Assembly (NCBI RefSeq): GCF_900107815.1 | Contig: NZ_FNRK01000026.1 | Location: 1-35,746 of the forward strand | Origin: Eubacterium aggregans | Lineage (GTDB): Bacteria; Bacillota; Clostridia; Eubacteriales; Eubacteriaceae | Reading direction: 5' to 3' | DNA: 35,746 bases | Shown: positions 6,547-14,843 of the stretch, piece by piece | How positions within the stretch are numbered: the first letter of the stretch is position 1 | Layout: each line of letters opens with the position of its first letter | Position numbers and translations under genes: made by a program | The notes under the pieces: generated by a model | Databases searched by the model: none | What the model was told of the DNA's origin: nothing | The model's input: only the letters and a program-made list of their open reading frames with translations

Positions 6547-7893
6547 ATGAAAAATGTAAGCTTTGACTATTCGAAGGCAGCTGGATTCGTGCGGGACCAC
6601 GAGGTTGCTCTCATGAAGCGGTTGGCAGAAAATGCCCAGAAAGAGCTGGTGGCAAAAACCGGTGCCGGGAATGATTTCCTCGGCTGGATTGATTTGCCTG
6701 TGGACTACGATAAGGCAGAGTTTGACCGGGTGAAAGCAGCCGCGGATAAGATTAAGGGCGACTCTGAGGTTCTGGTAGTCATTGGAATTGGTGGCTCCTA
6801 TCTGGGCAGCCGTGCCGCCATCGAATTTCTGGGACATAATTTTTACAACAAGGTCGACGCCGCCACCCGTGGGGGTGTGGAGGTATACTTTGCCGGGAAT
6901 AATATCAGCGGAGCGTATCTGAATGATCTCATAGACGTCATTGGAGACCGGGATTTCTCTGTTAATGTCATCTCGAAATCCGGAACCACCACGGAGCCGG
7001 CCATCGCCTTCCGGATTTTTAAGAAAAAACTCATTGAAAAATATGGTGCAGAAGCAGCCGCCAAGCGGATTTACGCCACCACGGATAAGGCCCGTGGGGC
7101 CCTCAAGGGCTTAGCCGATGCCGAGGGCTACGAAACCTTCGTCATTCCCGACGATGTGGGCGGCCGGTTTACGGTGCTGACCCCGGTGGGGCTGTTACCC
7201 ATCGCTGCGGCCGGCGGCGATATCGCTGCACTGATGCAGGGGGCTGCGGATATGCGAGCCATTGCCTTAGAGAAGGACTTTGAAGAAAACCCCTCCATGC
7301 AGTACGCCGCCCTGCGAAACATCTTCCTGCGCAAGGGAAAGAGCATGGAAATCCTGGCCAATTACCAGCCCAGCCTCCACAGCGTAGCAGAGTGGTGGAA
7401 GCAACTCTATGGCGAAAGCGAAGGCAAGGATCAAAAGGGAATCTTCCCGGCGGCCTATGACCTGTCCACAGACCTCCATTCCCTGGGACAGTTTATCCAG
7501 GATGGGGCCCGGATGATGTTTGAAACGGTGCTGAATGTGGAGGAAACCAAGTCCACGGTGGTTATTGAAGCCGAAGAAGAGGATCTGGATGGCCTGAATT
7601 ATCTGGCCGGAAAGGATTTGGATTTTGTCAACCGCAACGCCATGCTGGGGACCATGCTGGCCCATACCGACGGCAGCACCCCCAACCTGATGGTGACCCT
7701 GCCAGACCAGAGCGCCTACGCCCTGGGGCAGCTGTTCTACTTCTTTGAATTTGCCTGTGGCGTAAGCGGCTATATCCTTGGGGTTAATCCCTTTAACCAG
7801 CCCGGGGTAGAAGATTATAAACGTAATATGTTTGCCCTTTTGGGTAAACCTGGCTACGAGGATGAACGGGAAGCGTTGCTGAAGCGGCTATAG
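6547..7893 (+). CDS. pgi: Glucose-6-phosphate isomerase
   Basis: It interconverts glucose 6-phosphate and fructose 6-phosphate in the cytoplasm. The 448-residue length matches the short Firmicutes form. Signatures seen: [18 protein letters not shown] (phosphate-binding loop), [48 protein letters not shown] (catalytic Glu region), [12 protein letters not shown] and the C-terminal [14 protein letters not shown] (catalytic Lys region). Shine-Dalgarno GGAGGA precedes ATG 6547. It is transcribed alone, with its own promoter and a terminator at 7933-7971. Stop is TAG. Confidence 0.98.
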   Translation: MKNVSFDYSKAAGFVRDHEVALMKRLAENAQKELVAKTGAGNDFLGWIDLPVDYDKAEFDRVKAAADKIKGDSEVLVVIGIGGSYLGSRAAIEFLGHNFYNKVDAATRGGVEVYFAGNNISGAYLNDLIDVIGDRDFSVNVISKSGTTTEPAIAFRIFKKKLIEKYGAEAAAKRIYATTDKARGALKGLADAEGYETFVIPDDVGGRFTVLTPVGLLPIAAAGGDIAALMQGAADMRAIALEKDFEENPSMQYAALRNIFLRKGKSMEILANYQPSLHSVAEWWKQLYGESEGKDQKGIFPAAYDLSTDLHSLGQFIQDGARMMFETVLNVEETKSTVVIEAEEEDLDGLNYLAGKDLDFVNRNAMLGTMLAHTDGSTPNLMVTLPDQSAYALGQLFYFFEFACGVSGYILGVNPFNQPGVEDYKRNMFALLGKPGYEDEREALLKRL

Positions 7894-7932
7894 CCCATTC
7901 TTTTGGGAATAAAAAACAATATTTTTATAGAG

Positions 7933-7971
7933 AAACAGCGCGCAGCCGTAACCGGTTGTAAGCTGTTTTTT
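7933..7971 (+). terminator. Intrinsic terminator of pgi
   Basis: AAACAGC (7933-7939) pairs with GCTGTTT (7962-7968). Inside it, CAGCCG (7942-7947) pairs with CGGTTG (one G-U) around TAAC. Six T end the structure. Confidence 0.82.
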
Positions 7972-8097
7972 CTTTGTAAAGCTTACCGCTTTCTGAGAAC
8001 CACAATTGTCCCTTGTTCATTTTTCAAAAATATGGTAGACTATTCCAAGGTAATTTAAAGGTTTCTAAACTTGAAAATAATCTGGAGGAAGCACTTA

Positions 8098-9600
8098 ATG
8101 AATAAAAATACGAAAATACTTATCGGTGTAGGGATTTTTGCACTGGTCCTCATTCTGCTGGTCAGCTTTGCCCTGGCTTATTCAGGCCGGGACGTGACCC
8201 TGCTGAAAGACCGTGCCCTGAATCTGAATGTCAATGGACAGAGCGTGATTATTCCCTTAAATGACGATCAGGCGGTTTACGATGTCCCCTGTTTAACCAC
8301 AGAGCGGGACAATGTCTTTATCTTGGAAAATGATGCCGGAGCGTCCATCAAGGTGGAAGGGGTCACCCTGCAAACGGGTCGGAAGGCCAAGGTGGGCTTG
8401 TCTAAGATTTCGGATAATTATCGTCTGAGGGTGACGGTGGAAACCAGTAAGGATAACCGGACCATTTATTTTCGGACGAAGTCTTCTCTGCTGCCGGAAA
8501 TGCAAGTCAGCGGGACAAGCCAATCCGGGGGTGAATACTTTGTGACGGATGCGGACAGTCCGGTGATGTATAAGCTGGACGGCAATGGCAATATCACCTG
8601 GTATATGGCTCTTTCCAAGGATCAGGCCAAGGGGCAGATTTTCACCAATCTTCAGAAGCAGACCCTGGAAAACGGGGATATCCGTTATACCTATCAGCTG
8701 GTAGACCCAGATGTGGATACCTATGGCATCAGTGATTATTTCCCGGGAAAAACAGTGGTGATGAACGAGAAATTTGAAATCATGGCCAATAAAACCGGTG
8801 GATTTACCCGGCTTTATAAGGATGTGACTAATGATGATAAGGTACCAGGTCAGCCAGTGGATGGCCATGGCTTCGTCCTTCTGGGGGATACCCATTATAT
8901 CAGTGAAAGCTACGAAGTAGCCCGGGTGGATAATATTCCGGCGGCCCTGGGTCCCGGAACGGAAGGTACCCGGGTGGCCGCAGCCATTGTTCAGGAAGTC
9001 AAGGATAACCAGGTTGTCTTTGAATGGTGGAGTACGGATCATCCGGAGCTGTACGCCCTATCCACTGCCGGCAATAATTACAGCAGTGCAGAGGTTCAGG
9101 ATTATCTTCATCTTAATGCTCTGTTGTTGGACCCCTCGGACAACAACCTCATCCTCTCCTTTAAAAATGCCGATATGTTGGTCAAAATCAATCGGGAGGA
9201 TGGCAAAATTATGTGGATTCTCGGGGGAAATGGGGACCAATTTGGTCTGTCTGATACCCAGAAGTTTAAATCCCAGACCGATGCCACCATTAATGCCGAT
9301 GGCAGTATCACCGTGATGGAAGGCAGTCGTGCCATCACCTATACCCTGGATGAAAAGACAAAGGCGGTGACCGCCGTTAAGGAATACCCCTTTGGGGATA
9401 AGAGCGTGACAAAATACGGCAGTGCCCAAATGACCGGTGGGGATCAGGAGATTTACACCATCGGCTGGGGTGTGAATAAGTCCGGCCGGGCGGCCATTAC
9501 CGAGTATAATAAAACAGAAGGGAAGAAGGGCCTCGAGGTTCTTTACCCCAATGGACAATACACCTTCCGGGTCAACTTCTCCAAGGCGGAAAAAAAATAA
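8098..9600 (+). CDS. Membrane-anchored arylsulfotransferase (ASST) family protein
   Basis: A 500-residue protein with an N-terminal signal-anchor (ILIGVGIFALVLILLVSFAL, about residues 6-25) and an outward-facing body. Family features of bacterial arylsulfate sulfotransferases: a small N-terminal beta domain, then propeller-like segments FVTDADSPVMYKLDGNGNITW, VDGHGFVLLGDTHYI (first conserved His), YLHLNALLLDPSDNNLILSF (second conserved His), INREDGKIMWILGG. In the usual QHDA motif, which carries the sulfated catalytic His, this protein has FKSQTDATINADGSI, with Thr for His. PAPS-independent sulfate transfer is therefore doubtful and it may have another extracellular role. ATG 8098 is chosen for TGGAGGAA upstream and because the hydrophobic segment follows directly. 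Monocistronic. Confidence 0.8.
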   Translation: MNKNTKILIGVGIFALVLILLVSFALAYSGRDVTLLKDRALNLNVNGQSVIIPLNDDQAVYDVPCLTTERDNVFILENDAGASIKVEGVTLQTGRKAKVGLSKISDNYRLRVTVETSKDNRTIYFRTKSSLLPEMQVSGTSQSGGEYFVTDADSPVMYKLDGNGNITWYMALSKDQAKGQIFTNLQKQTLENGDIRYTYQLVDPDVDTYGISDYFPGKTVVMNEKFEIMANKTGGFTRLYKDVTNDDKVPGQPVDGHGFVLLGDTHYISESYEVARVDNIPAALGPGTEGTRVAAAIVQEVKDNQVVFEWWSTDHPELYALSTAGNNYSSAEVQDYLHLNALLLDPSDNNLILSFKNADMLVKINREDGKIMWILGGNGDQFGLSDTQKFKSQTDATINADGSITVMEGSRAITYTLDEKTKAVTAVKEYPFGDKSVTKYGSAQMTGGDQEIYTIGWGVNKSGRAAITEYNKTEGKKGLEVLYPNGQYTFRVNFSKAEKK

Positions 9601-9616
9601 TAACAACATATGGATG

Positions 9617-9652
9617 AAGGTCCTCGCCCATGAAGGTGGTGCGGGGGCCTTT
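9617..9652 (+). terminator. Probable terminator after the ASST-family gene
   Basis: AAGGTCCTCGC (9617-9627) pairs with GCGGGGGCCTT (9641-9651 area) using G-U pairs. It is followed by a weak T stretch (TTTGTGT). Confidence 0.55.
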
Positions 9653-9669
9653 GTGTATCCAAACCCCCA

Positions 9670-9697
9670 TTGGATTTAAAGATTCCTGTATTATAAT
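9670..9697 (+). promoter_or_regulatory. Promoter of the flippase-like/patB pair
   Basis: TTGGAT (9670-9675) and TATAAT (9692-9697) with a 16-base spacer, 46 bases before the start codon at 9744. Confidence 0.6.
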
Positions 9698-9743
9698 AAA
9701 AATTCCAAAAAAATCATTTTATTGGGATGAGAAAGGAAGCATA

Positions 9744-10802
9744 ATGGGAGCATCGATAAAGCGTTTTTTAAAAGAGTGGGGAAATTACATCATTTTGTTG
9801 GTTGTGCTGCTCATTACTTTTTTTGTGTTGAGGCAATGGACCACACCCCGGGAGCTTTTAGAGATTTTAAAGCAATCTAAGCCCTTGTATTTGGCTATGG
9901 CCATTCTCGCCGTTGCTGTTTATGTGGCCCTGGAGGCTTATATGCTCATGCGGCTGATGCGCCATAACCACCCCAGGGAGACGGCGGGCTTTTCCTTTAC
10001 CCTGGCGGTGGTGGGGCAGTTTTATAACAACATCGATCCTACCTCTTCCGGTGGACAGCCCATGCAATTGTACGAGATGAGCCAGCGGGGATACTCCGTG
10101 GGGACGGGGACGGCTGTGTTGATGCAGAAATACGTGCTGTACGAGGTGGCGGTGACCGCCATCGCCGGAATTGCGGCTTTTTTTGCCTCTCATTTGATTT
10201 CCGGCTGGGGTCCGGATGGGGTGATGGTTATCATCGGACTGATCATCAATGGGGGGATGGTTGTTGTGATGTTATTTCTCCTGGTGAATGCCGTGGCTAC
10301 GGAATCCCTAGCCCAACGATGTATTGTTTTTTTTGAACACGTAGGGATTATTAAAAATAAAGAGCGATGGAAGGGGCGTGTTTCGGGTTTCTTCCAGCAA
10401 TATCAGGTGGGTATCGAAGCCATGAAGAAGAACATGGGGGAGGCGGTGGTGTTGACCCTCCTGTCCATTATTCAAATGATCATTTATTTTTCAGTGACCT
10501 ACTGGATTTACCGGGCCCTGGGGATGTCGGGGCTGCCCATTAGTTTCTTTATCCTCAGGCAGGCCTTGCTTTACGTTTCGGTGGCTTTTATTCCCACACC
10601 AGGGAGTGCCGGAGGAGCGGAAGCGGTGTTTCTAATGATGTTTGGATCGGTCTTTGGAGCAGGGACACCGGTGGCTATGATTATTTGGCGGTTTATCACC
10701 TTCTACCTTATCCTTATCCTTGGGGGAATTTATGTGGGGATTTTTACCCTGAATAAGGAACGAAAGCGCAAGGGCAGAAAAAATAAAAGGAGACAGAGAT
10801 GA
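9744..10802 (+). CDS. Flippase-like integral membrane protein (LPG synthase TM domain / UPF0104 family)
   Basis: A 352-residue polytopic protein with about eight hydrophobic segments, the first being IILLVVLLITFFVLRQW. Family traits: the motif FYNNIDPTSSGGQPMQLYEM, resembling the conserved N-P-GG-P region of lysylphosphatidylglycerol synthase transmembrane domains, and FIPTPGSAGGAEAVF near the C terminus. There is no aminoacyl-transfer domain, so it is the flippase-like half only. Relatives are thought to move lipid-linked molecules across the membrane; the cargo is unknown. ATG 9744 is used because GAAAGGAAG lies just upstream, while the open frame further upstream covers the preceding promoter. 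The stop overlaps the next start (ATGA). The C terminus is very basic. Confidence 0.85.
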   Translation: MGASIKRFLKEWGNYIILLVVLLITFFVLRQWTTPRELLEILKQSKPLYLAMAILAVAVYVALEAYMLMRLMRHNHPRETAGFSFTLAVVGQFYNNIDPTSSGGQPMQLYEMSQRGYSVGTGTAVLMQKYVLYEVAVTAIAGIAAFFASHLISGWGPDGVMVIIGLIINGGMVVVMLFLLVNAVATESLAQRCIVFFEHVGIIKNKERWKGRVSGFFQQYQVGIEAMKKNMGEAVVLTLLSIIQMIIYFSVTYWIYRALGMSGLPISFFILRQALLYVSVAFIPTPGSAGGAEAVFLMMFGSVFGAGTPVAMIIWRFITFYLILILGGIYVGIFTLNKERKRKGRKNKRRQR

Positions 10803-11986
10803 CAGAGTTTAATGAAAAAATCGATCGCCGGAAATCCGGGGATATCAAATGGTGCCCAGAGGTGGTATCTCAAAACATTAAAGCAAGAGTAGACGATAAT
10901 ATGCTGCCATTATGGGTGGCGGATATGGATTTTAAAAGTGCGCCACCCATAATGGCGGCACTGGAAGAACGCTTGGCCCACGGTATCTTTGGTTATTGCC
11001 ATCCCACCACCCCCTGCCTAAAGGCAGTTACCTGGTGGCAGGGGCGCCGATTTGGCTGGAGGGTTGATCCAGAATGGGTCCAGATGACCCCCACGGTGGT
11101 ATCTGCCATCAATATCGCTATTCGTGCCTTTACCGAGCCTGGGGATGGGGTGATTGTCCAGCAGCCAGTGTATCGGCCCTTTTCGGATATTGTAACGGGC
11201 AGCGGCCGCCGGGTAGTGAATAATGCCCTTGTATCCGATGGTGCAGGGTACTACACCATGGACTTGGAGGCCCTTCGGCAGCAGACGGCAGATCCCCGGA
11301 CTAAAATGCTCATTTTGTGCAGCCCCCACAATCCGGTGGGGCGGGTATGGCACCCGGAAGAGCTTCGGGCATTGGCGGATATTTGTCTGGAAAATAATGT
11401 GCTGGTGGTCACTGATGAAATCCATTCGGATCTCATTTATCCCGGGCACACCCATTATAATTTGATGGCCCTTAGCCCGAAATATGAGGATGCTTTTATC
11501 TATCTCTCCGGACCGGGAAAGACCTTTAATATTCCGGGGCTGACGGTGGCCTACGCCATCATTCCAAAGGGGGATAAGCGTCGGGCGTTTATAGCAGAGC
11601 AGCGGGCCCTGACCCTGGAAATTGAAAACACCTTTGGGTTGGCAGCCCTGACTGCCGCCTATTCCGAGGCGGGAGAAACCTGGATGCTGAAGCTCCTTCA
11701 TTATTTGGAGGGCAATGTTACGGTTTTAGGGGAGTTTGTGGAAAAGAAGCTTCCAGGAGTTACCATGAAGCGGCCCGAGGGAACCTACCTGTGCTGGCTG
11801 GATTTTAGAGGAACCGGGTTTAACGACCGGGCCATCCGTGAGAAAATCATGGGTGAGGCCGGGGTCATTGGTAATGCCGGTCCTTGGTTTGGCCAAGGGG
11901 GAGAAGGGTTTTTACGGCTGAACGTGGGCTGTACACGCCAGACACTAGAAGAAGCTCTCTGGCGGATAAAGAGCGTGTTGGAATGA
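10799..11986 (+). CDS. PatB/MalY-family PLP aminotransferase (cystathionine beta-lyase)
   Basis: A 395-residue fold-type I PLP enzyme. Signatures: LPLWVADMDF near residue 40 (hallmark of the MalY/PatB group), HGIFGYCHPT, LCSPHNPVGRVW, VTDEIHSDLIYPGHTH, the Schiff-base lysine in GPGKTFNIPGL, and FLRLNVGCTRQTLEEAL at the C terminus. Members cleave C-S bonds of cystathionine or cysteine conjugates to pyruvate, ammonia and a thiol. Some also repress maltose genes, but no DNA-binding domain is seen here. It overlaps the upstream flippase-like gene by ATGA, with AAAGGAG upstream. Whether the two share a pathway is not clear. Confidence 0.9.
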   Translation: MTEFNEKIDRRKSGDIKWCPEVVSQNIKARVDDNMLPLWVADMDFKSAPPIMAALEERLAHGIFGYCHPTTPCLKAVTWWQGRRFGWRVDPEWVQMTPTVVSAINIAIRAFTEPGDGVIVQQPVYRPFSDIVTGSGRRVVNNALVSDGAGYYTMDLEALRQQTADPRTKMLILCSPHNPVGRVWHPEELRALADICLENNVLVVTDEIHSDLIYPGHTHYNLMALSPKYEDAFIYLSGPGKTFNIPGLTVAYAIIPKGDKRRAFIAEQRALTLEIENTFGLAALTAAYSEAGETWMLKLLHYLEGNVTVLGEFVEKKLPGVTMKRPEGTYLCWLDFRGTGFNDRAIREKIMGEAGVIGNAGPWFGQGGEGFLRLNVGCTRQTLEEALWRIKSVLE

Positions 11987-12002
11987 AAACATACAAAGCA
12001 TA

Positions 12003-12031
12003 TTGACATAATATGGAATATGCTGTAAAAT
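12003..12031 (+). promoter_or_regulatory. Promoter of the cyclase-family gene
   Basis: TTGACA (12003-12008) and TAAAAT (12026-12031) with a 17-base spacer, 28 bases before ATG 12060. Confidence 0.7.
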
Positions 12032-12059
12032 GCAGAAAAAGGTAAAGGGAGGTATTACG

Positions 12060-12812
12060 ATGTACACATTATGGAAGGCATTGGAGTCCGCAAAGAGTTT
12101 TAAATGGATTGAATTATCCCATTCTCTCAATAATGACAGCCCCTTTTGGGGGGGAATCCCAGAGGGGGCCGTGGAGTTAGCTAAAACCTGCTTTGACTGG
12201 GGACACCCGGATTTGGAATGCCAGATTCAGACCTTTAAATTTCCAGGGCAATTTGGAACCCACATTGATTTCCCGGCACATTTCATCAAGGGGAAGGATA
12301 AGTCCGAGGCCTATGGCGTGGGCGATCTGGTCTTCCCCCTGTGCGTGGTGGATATTACCGCCCAGTCCAAGGAAAATAACAGCTACGCCGTGACGGTGGA
12401 GGATATTAAAGCCTACGAGGAGGAATTTGGGGCCATTCCCGAGGGTGCCTTTGTCGCCCTGCGTACGGATTGGTATAAACGGTGGCCGGATATGGATGCC
12501 CTGTCTGGTTTGGCAGAGGATGGCAGTGAAAATTTCCCAGGCTGGTCCATGGAGGCCTTAAAGTATATTTACGAGGTCCGAAAGGCAGCGGCCAATGGGC
12601 ATGAGACCCTGGATACGGATTCCTCGGCGGTGGCGGCAGCGGCTGGGGACTTGATTTGTGAACGCTATGTTTTGGACCAGGAAAAGCTCCAGGTGGAGCT
12701 GCTGAAAAACCTGGACGTGGTGAAGCCCGCCGGGGCGGTTCTTATTGTGTCCTATCCCCGGATTGAAGGGGCGACAGGGCTGCCAGCCCGGGTATGGGCG
12801 GTAACAGAATAA
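12060..12812 (+). CDS. Cyclase-family metal-dependent hydrolase (kynurenine formamidase-like)
   Basis: A 251-residue cytoplasmic protein of the cyclase family (Pfam PF04199). The metal-binding motif appears as QFGTHIDFPAHF near residues 69-80 (usual form HxGTHxDxPxHF, here with Gln in the first His position). It continues with VALRTDWYKRWPD and ETLDTDSS, which correspond to the C-terminal conserved parts. Family members hydrolyse N-formylkynurenine, isatin or other amides and lactones. No tryptophan-degradation genes are nearby, so the substrate is unknown. GGGAGG precedes ATG 12060. It has its own promoter and is followed by a long hairpin. Confidence 0.85.
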   Translation: MYTLWKALESAKSFKWIELSHSLNNDSPFWGGIPEGAVELAKTCFDWGHPDLECQIQTFKFPGQFGTHIDFPAHFIKGKDKSEAYGVGDLVFPLCVVDITAQSKENNSYAVTVEDIKAYEEEFGAIPEGAFVALRTDWYKRWPDMDALSGLAEDGSENFPGWSMEALKYIYEVRKAAANGHETLDTDSSAVAAAAGDLICERYVLDQEKLQVELLKNLDVVKPAGAVLIVSYPRIEGATGLPARVWAVTE

Positions 12813-12827
12813 AGGGTATCCACTAAA

Positions 12828-12882
12828 AAAGGGGGATGTCGATTGTCAACAATGTGAGGGTTGATGATTGACGTCCCCCTTT
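12828..12882 (+). terminator. Long terminator-like hairpin after the cyclase gene
   Basis: AAAGGGGGATGTC (12828-12840) pairs with GACGTCCCCCTTT (12870-12882, one G-U), continued inward by GTCAAC with GTTGAT. The 3' arm ends in TTT then GCTG, so the T-tract is short. The stem is strong and could act in either direction. Confidence 0.6.
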
Positions 12883-13033
12883 GCTGTGATGTGAATTTCT
12901 TAGCCTTGAAAGGATTCAAAAAGAAACAAGGGTAATTTTTCCACAACCCCTTTAAATCCAGTTTCCATCATGTTACAATATGTATGAAAATAAGTGCAAC
13001 GATGTAAACATATGTAAAAATGGAGGAGAAAGC

Positions 13034-13876
13034 ATGGGAATAAAACTGGTCGCGCTGGACATGGACGGGACGACTTTGGACAGCAATATCCGCTTAGCAC
13101 CAGAAACGCGCGAGGCCATCGTTCGTGCCATTGATGCTGGCGTTCATGTGGTACCTTGTACTGGACGGGTTTTTGCCCAGCTGCCCCGGGAAATCTTAGA
13201 AATTCCAGGCCTAAATTACGCGGTAACGGCCAATGGGGCTCGGGTAACCGACCTGCGCGAAAACAATACTCTCATTTACGAAAATCCAATTCACGGAGAT
13301 GTCTTATCAATGCTTTTGGAAATTGTCACAGCCTATCCTGCTTTACTGGAAGTCTATATTGGAGGCCGGACATATATGGAACGAAGCTGCTTTGATGCCA
13401 TGGGAAGCTATGGTGTACCAGAGGAGTATTACAGCCTGTTTGCAGAATCCTGCCAGCTTATTGACTCTACGGATGATTTTAAATCTTTGCTGAAAAGCCA
13501 AAGTGTGGAGAAGGTCAATATTTTTTGCGGCGATGCCGAGATCAAAGGCCGGATGGCAAAAGCCCTGAACAAGACTGGTGAAGTCATGGTGACGACTTCC
13601 ATGGAAACAAATTTAGAAATCAATGCAGCAACGGCGAATAAAGGCGATGGACTTTTCCATCTTTGTAAAAATCTGGGACTCCAGGCCCAAGATGTCATGG
13701 CCATCGGGGACAGCAACAACGATATGGAAATGCTTAAATACGCAGGATTGGCCGTGGCGATGGAAAATGCATCGAAGCCCATCAAGGCGATTTCAAACTT
13801 TATTACCACAACGAATGATGCTCTGGGTGTGGCCAATGCCATGGATCGGTTCATTTTATCAGAGTGGGTTTCTTAG
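13034..13876 (+). CDS. Cof-type HAD-IIB sugar-phosphate/flavin phosphatase, copy 1
   Basis: A 280-residue Cof/YbdK-like HAD protein: motif I LVALDMDGTTLDSN (Asp nucleophile at about residue 9), motif II in VPCTGR, AVTANGARVTDL, conserved Lys in NAATANKGDGLFHL, motif IV MAIGDSNNDMEMLKYAG with VAMENA. The C2 cap lies between motifs II and III. Such enzymes dephosphorylate sugar phosphates, pyridoxal phosphate or FMN with broad specificity. ATG 13034 is chosen because TGGAGGAGAA precedes it and the motif then starts at the usual residue. It is followed 9 bases later by a clear paralogue, a tandem duplication. Confidence 0.92.
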   Translation: MGIKLVALDMDGTTLDSNIRLAPETREAIVRAIDAGVHVVPCTGRVFAQLPREILEIPGLNYAVTANGARVTDLRENNTLIYENPIHGDVLSMLLEIVTAYPALLEVYIGGRTYMERSCFDAMGSYGVPEEYYSLFAESCQLIDSTDDFKSLLKSQSVEKVNIFCGDAEIKGRMAKALNKTGEVMVTTSMETNLEINAATANKGDGLFHLCKNLGLQAQDVMAIGDSNNDMEMLKYAGLAVAMENASKPIKAISNFITTTNDALGVANAMDRFILSEWVS

Positions 13877-13885
13877 GAGGAAGCT

Positions 13886-14725
13886 ATGGGAGAAATCAAG
13901 CTGGTTGCGTTAGATATGGATGGAACAACACTGAATAGTGATATAAGCTTGGCCGGGCAAACCCGGCAGGCCATCCAGGCGGTAATGGACTATGGTATTA
14001 AAATTGTACCGTGTACCGGCAGGGTAATGGATGAGGTCCCACGGGATATTCTGGATATTCCCGGAATATGTCATGCCATTACCTCCAATGGTGCCCAGGT
14101 GACGGATTTGAAAAACCAAAAGGTGCTTTACTCCAATACTTTTAAACGGGAAGAGCTTCAGGAAGTTGTGGAAATTTTAGATCATTATGATCTGATGATT
14201 GAAGCGTATATTGATGGCGGAATCTGGACCGAGGCCCGGTGTCTGGAACGGATTTGGGACTACAATGTTAAAGAGGAATACTGGAGCATGTTCTTTAAAA
14301 CCCGTCATGCCGCCCCCAGTCGGGATACTTTTATTGATCGTATCTTATGCAGCCCGGTGGAAAAATTCAATATCTTTTTCCGGCATCAGAAGGAACGTGC
14401 CCGCCTGGCGGAACAGCTCCGGCAAAAAACAGAAATGACCGTCATCTGTGCGGCGGAGAATAACCTTGAAATCAATAACCCCACTGCCAACAAGGGGGAC
14501 GGACTAAAGCATCTGTGTGGACGGCTCAATATCTCCGGAGATGAGGTCATGGCCATTGGCGATAGCAATAATGACATCGAGATGCTTAAATATGCCGGCT
14601 TGGCTGTTGCCATGGGGAATGGTGGAGAACGGGTTAAGCAGGTTTCCGATTATGTGACCACCACCAACGACGATGGCGGCGTGGCCCTTGCCCTAGACCG
14701 CTTTATTCTAAAACGGCCATCATAA
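13886..14725 (+). CDS. Cof-type HAD-IIB phosphatase, copy 2
   Basis: A 279-residue paralogue of the preceding gene with the same order of motifs: LVALDMDGTTLNSD, VPCTGRVMDEVPRDILDIPG, AITSNGAQVTDL, NPTANKGDGLKHL and MAIGDSNNDIEMLKYAGLAVAMGN. The caps differ most (IDGGIWTEARCLERIWD here, IGGRTYMERSCFDAMGS in copy 1), suggesting divergence in substrate choice. Shine-Dalgarno AGGAGG lies 5 bases upstream of ATG 13886. It is cotranscribed with copy 1 and ends at a strong terminator. Confidence 0.92.
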   Translation: MGEIKLVALDMDGTTLNSDISLAGQTRQAIQAVMDYGIKIVPCTGRVMDEVPRDILDIPGICHAITSNGAQVTDLKNQKVLYSNTFKREELQEVVEILDHYDLMIEAYIDGGIWTEARCLERIWDYNVKEEYWSMFFKTRHAAPSRDTFIDRILCSPVEKFNIFFRHQKERARLAEQLRQKTEMTVICAAENNLEINNPTANKGDGLKHLCGRLNISGDEVMAIGDSNNDIEMLKYAGLAVAMGNGGERVKQVSDYVTTTNDDGGVALALDRFILKRPS

Positions 14726-14740
14726 AAGAACTTTTTTTAT

Positions 14741-14767
14741 GCCACTTTACTAAAAGTGGCTTTTTTT
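14741..14767 (+). terminator. Intrinsic terminator of the tandem HAD genes
   Basis: GCCACTTT (14741-14748) pairs with AAAGTGGC (14753-14760) around ACTA, followed by seven T. Confidence 0.9.
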
Positions 14768-14843
14768 GCGTAGAAATAGACAAGGGCGGTAATGTTAAAT
14801 GCGTTCGTTTCAGGTATAATTAAGGAATAAGAAGGGATATCTT

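Noticed and set aside
8293-9042. Long minus-strand frame (249 codons) inside the ASST-family gene
   Set aside because: No recognisable domain and no Shine-Dalgarno; the opposite strand encodes a clear family protein.
9630-9743. N-terminal extension of the flippase-like gene
   Set aside because: It covers a terminator and promoter; ATG 9744 has GAAAGGAAG and is followed directly by the first helix.
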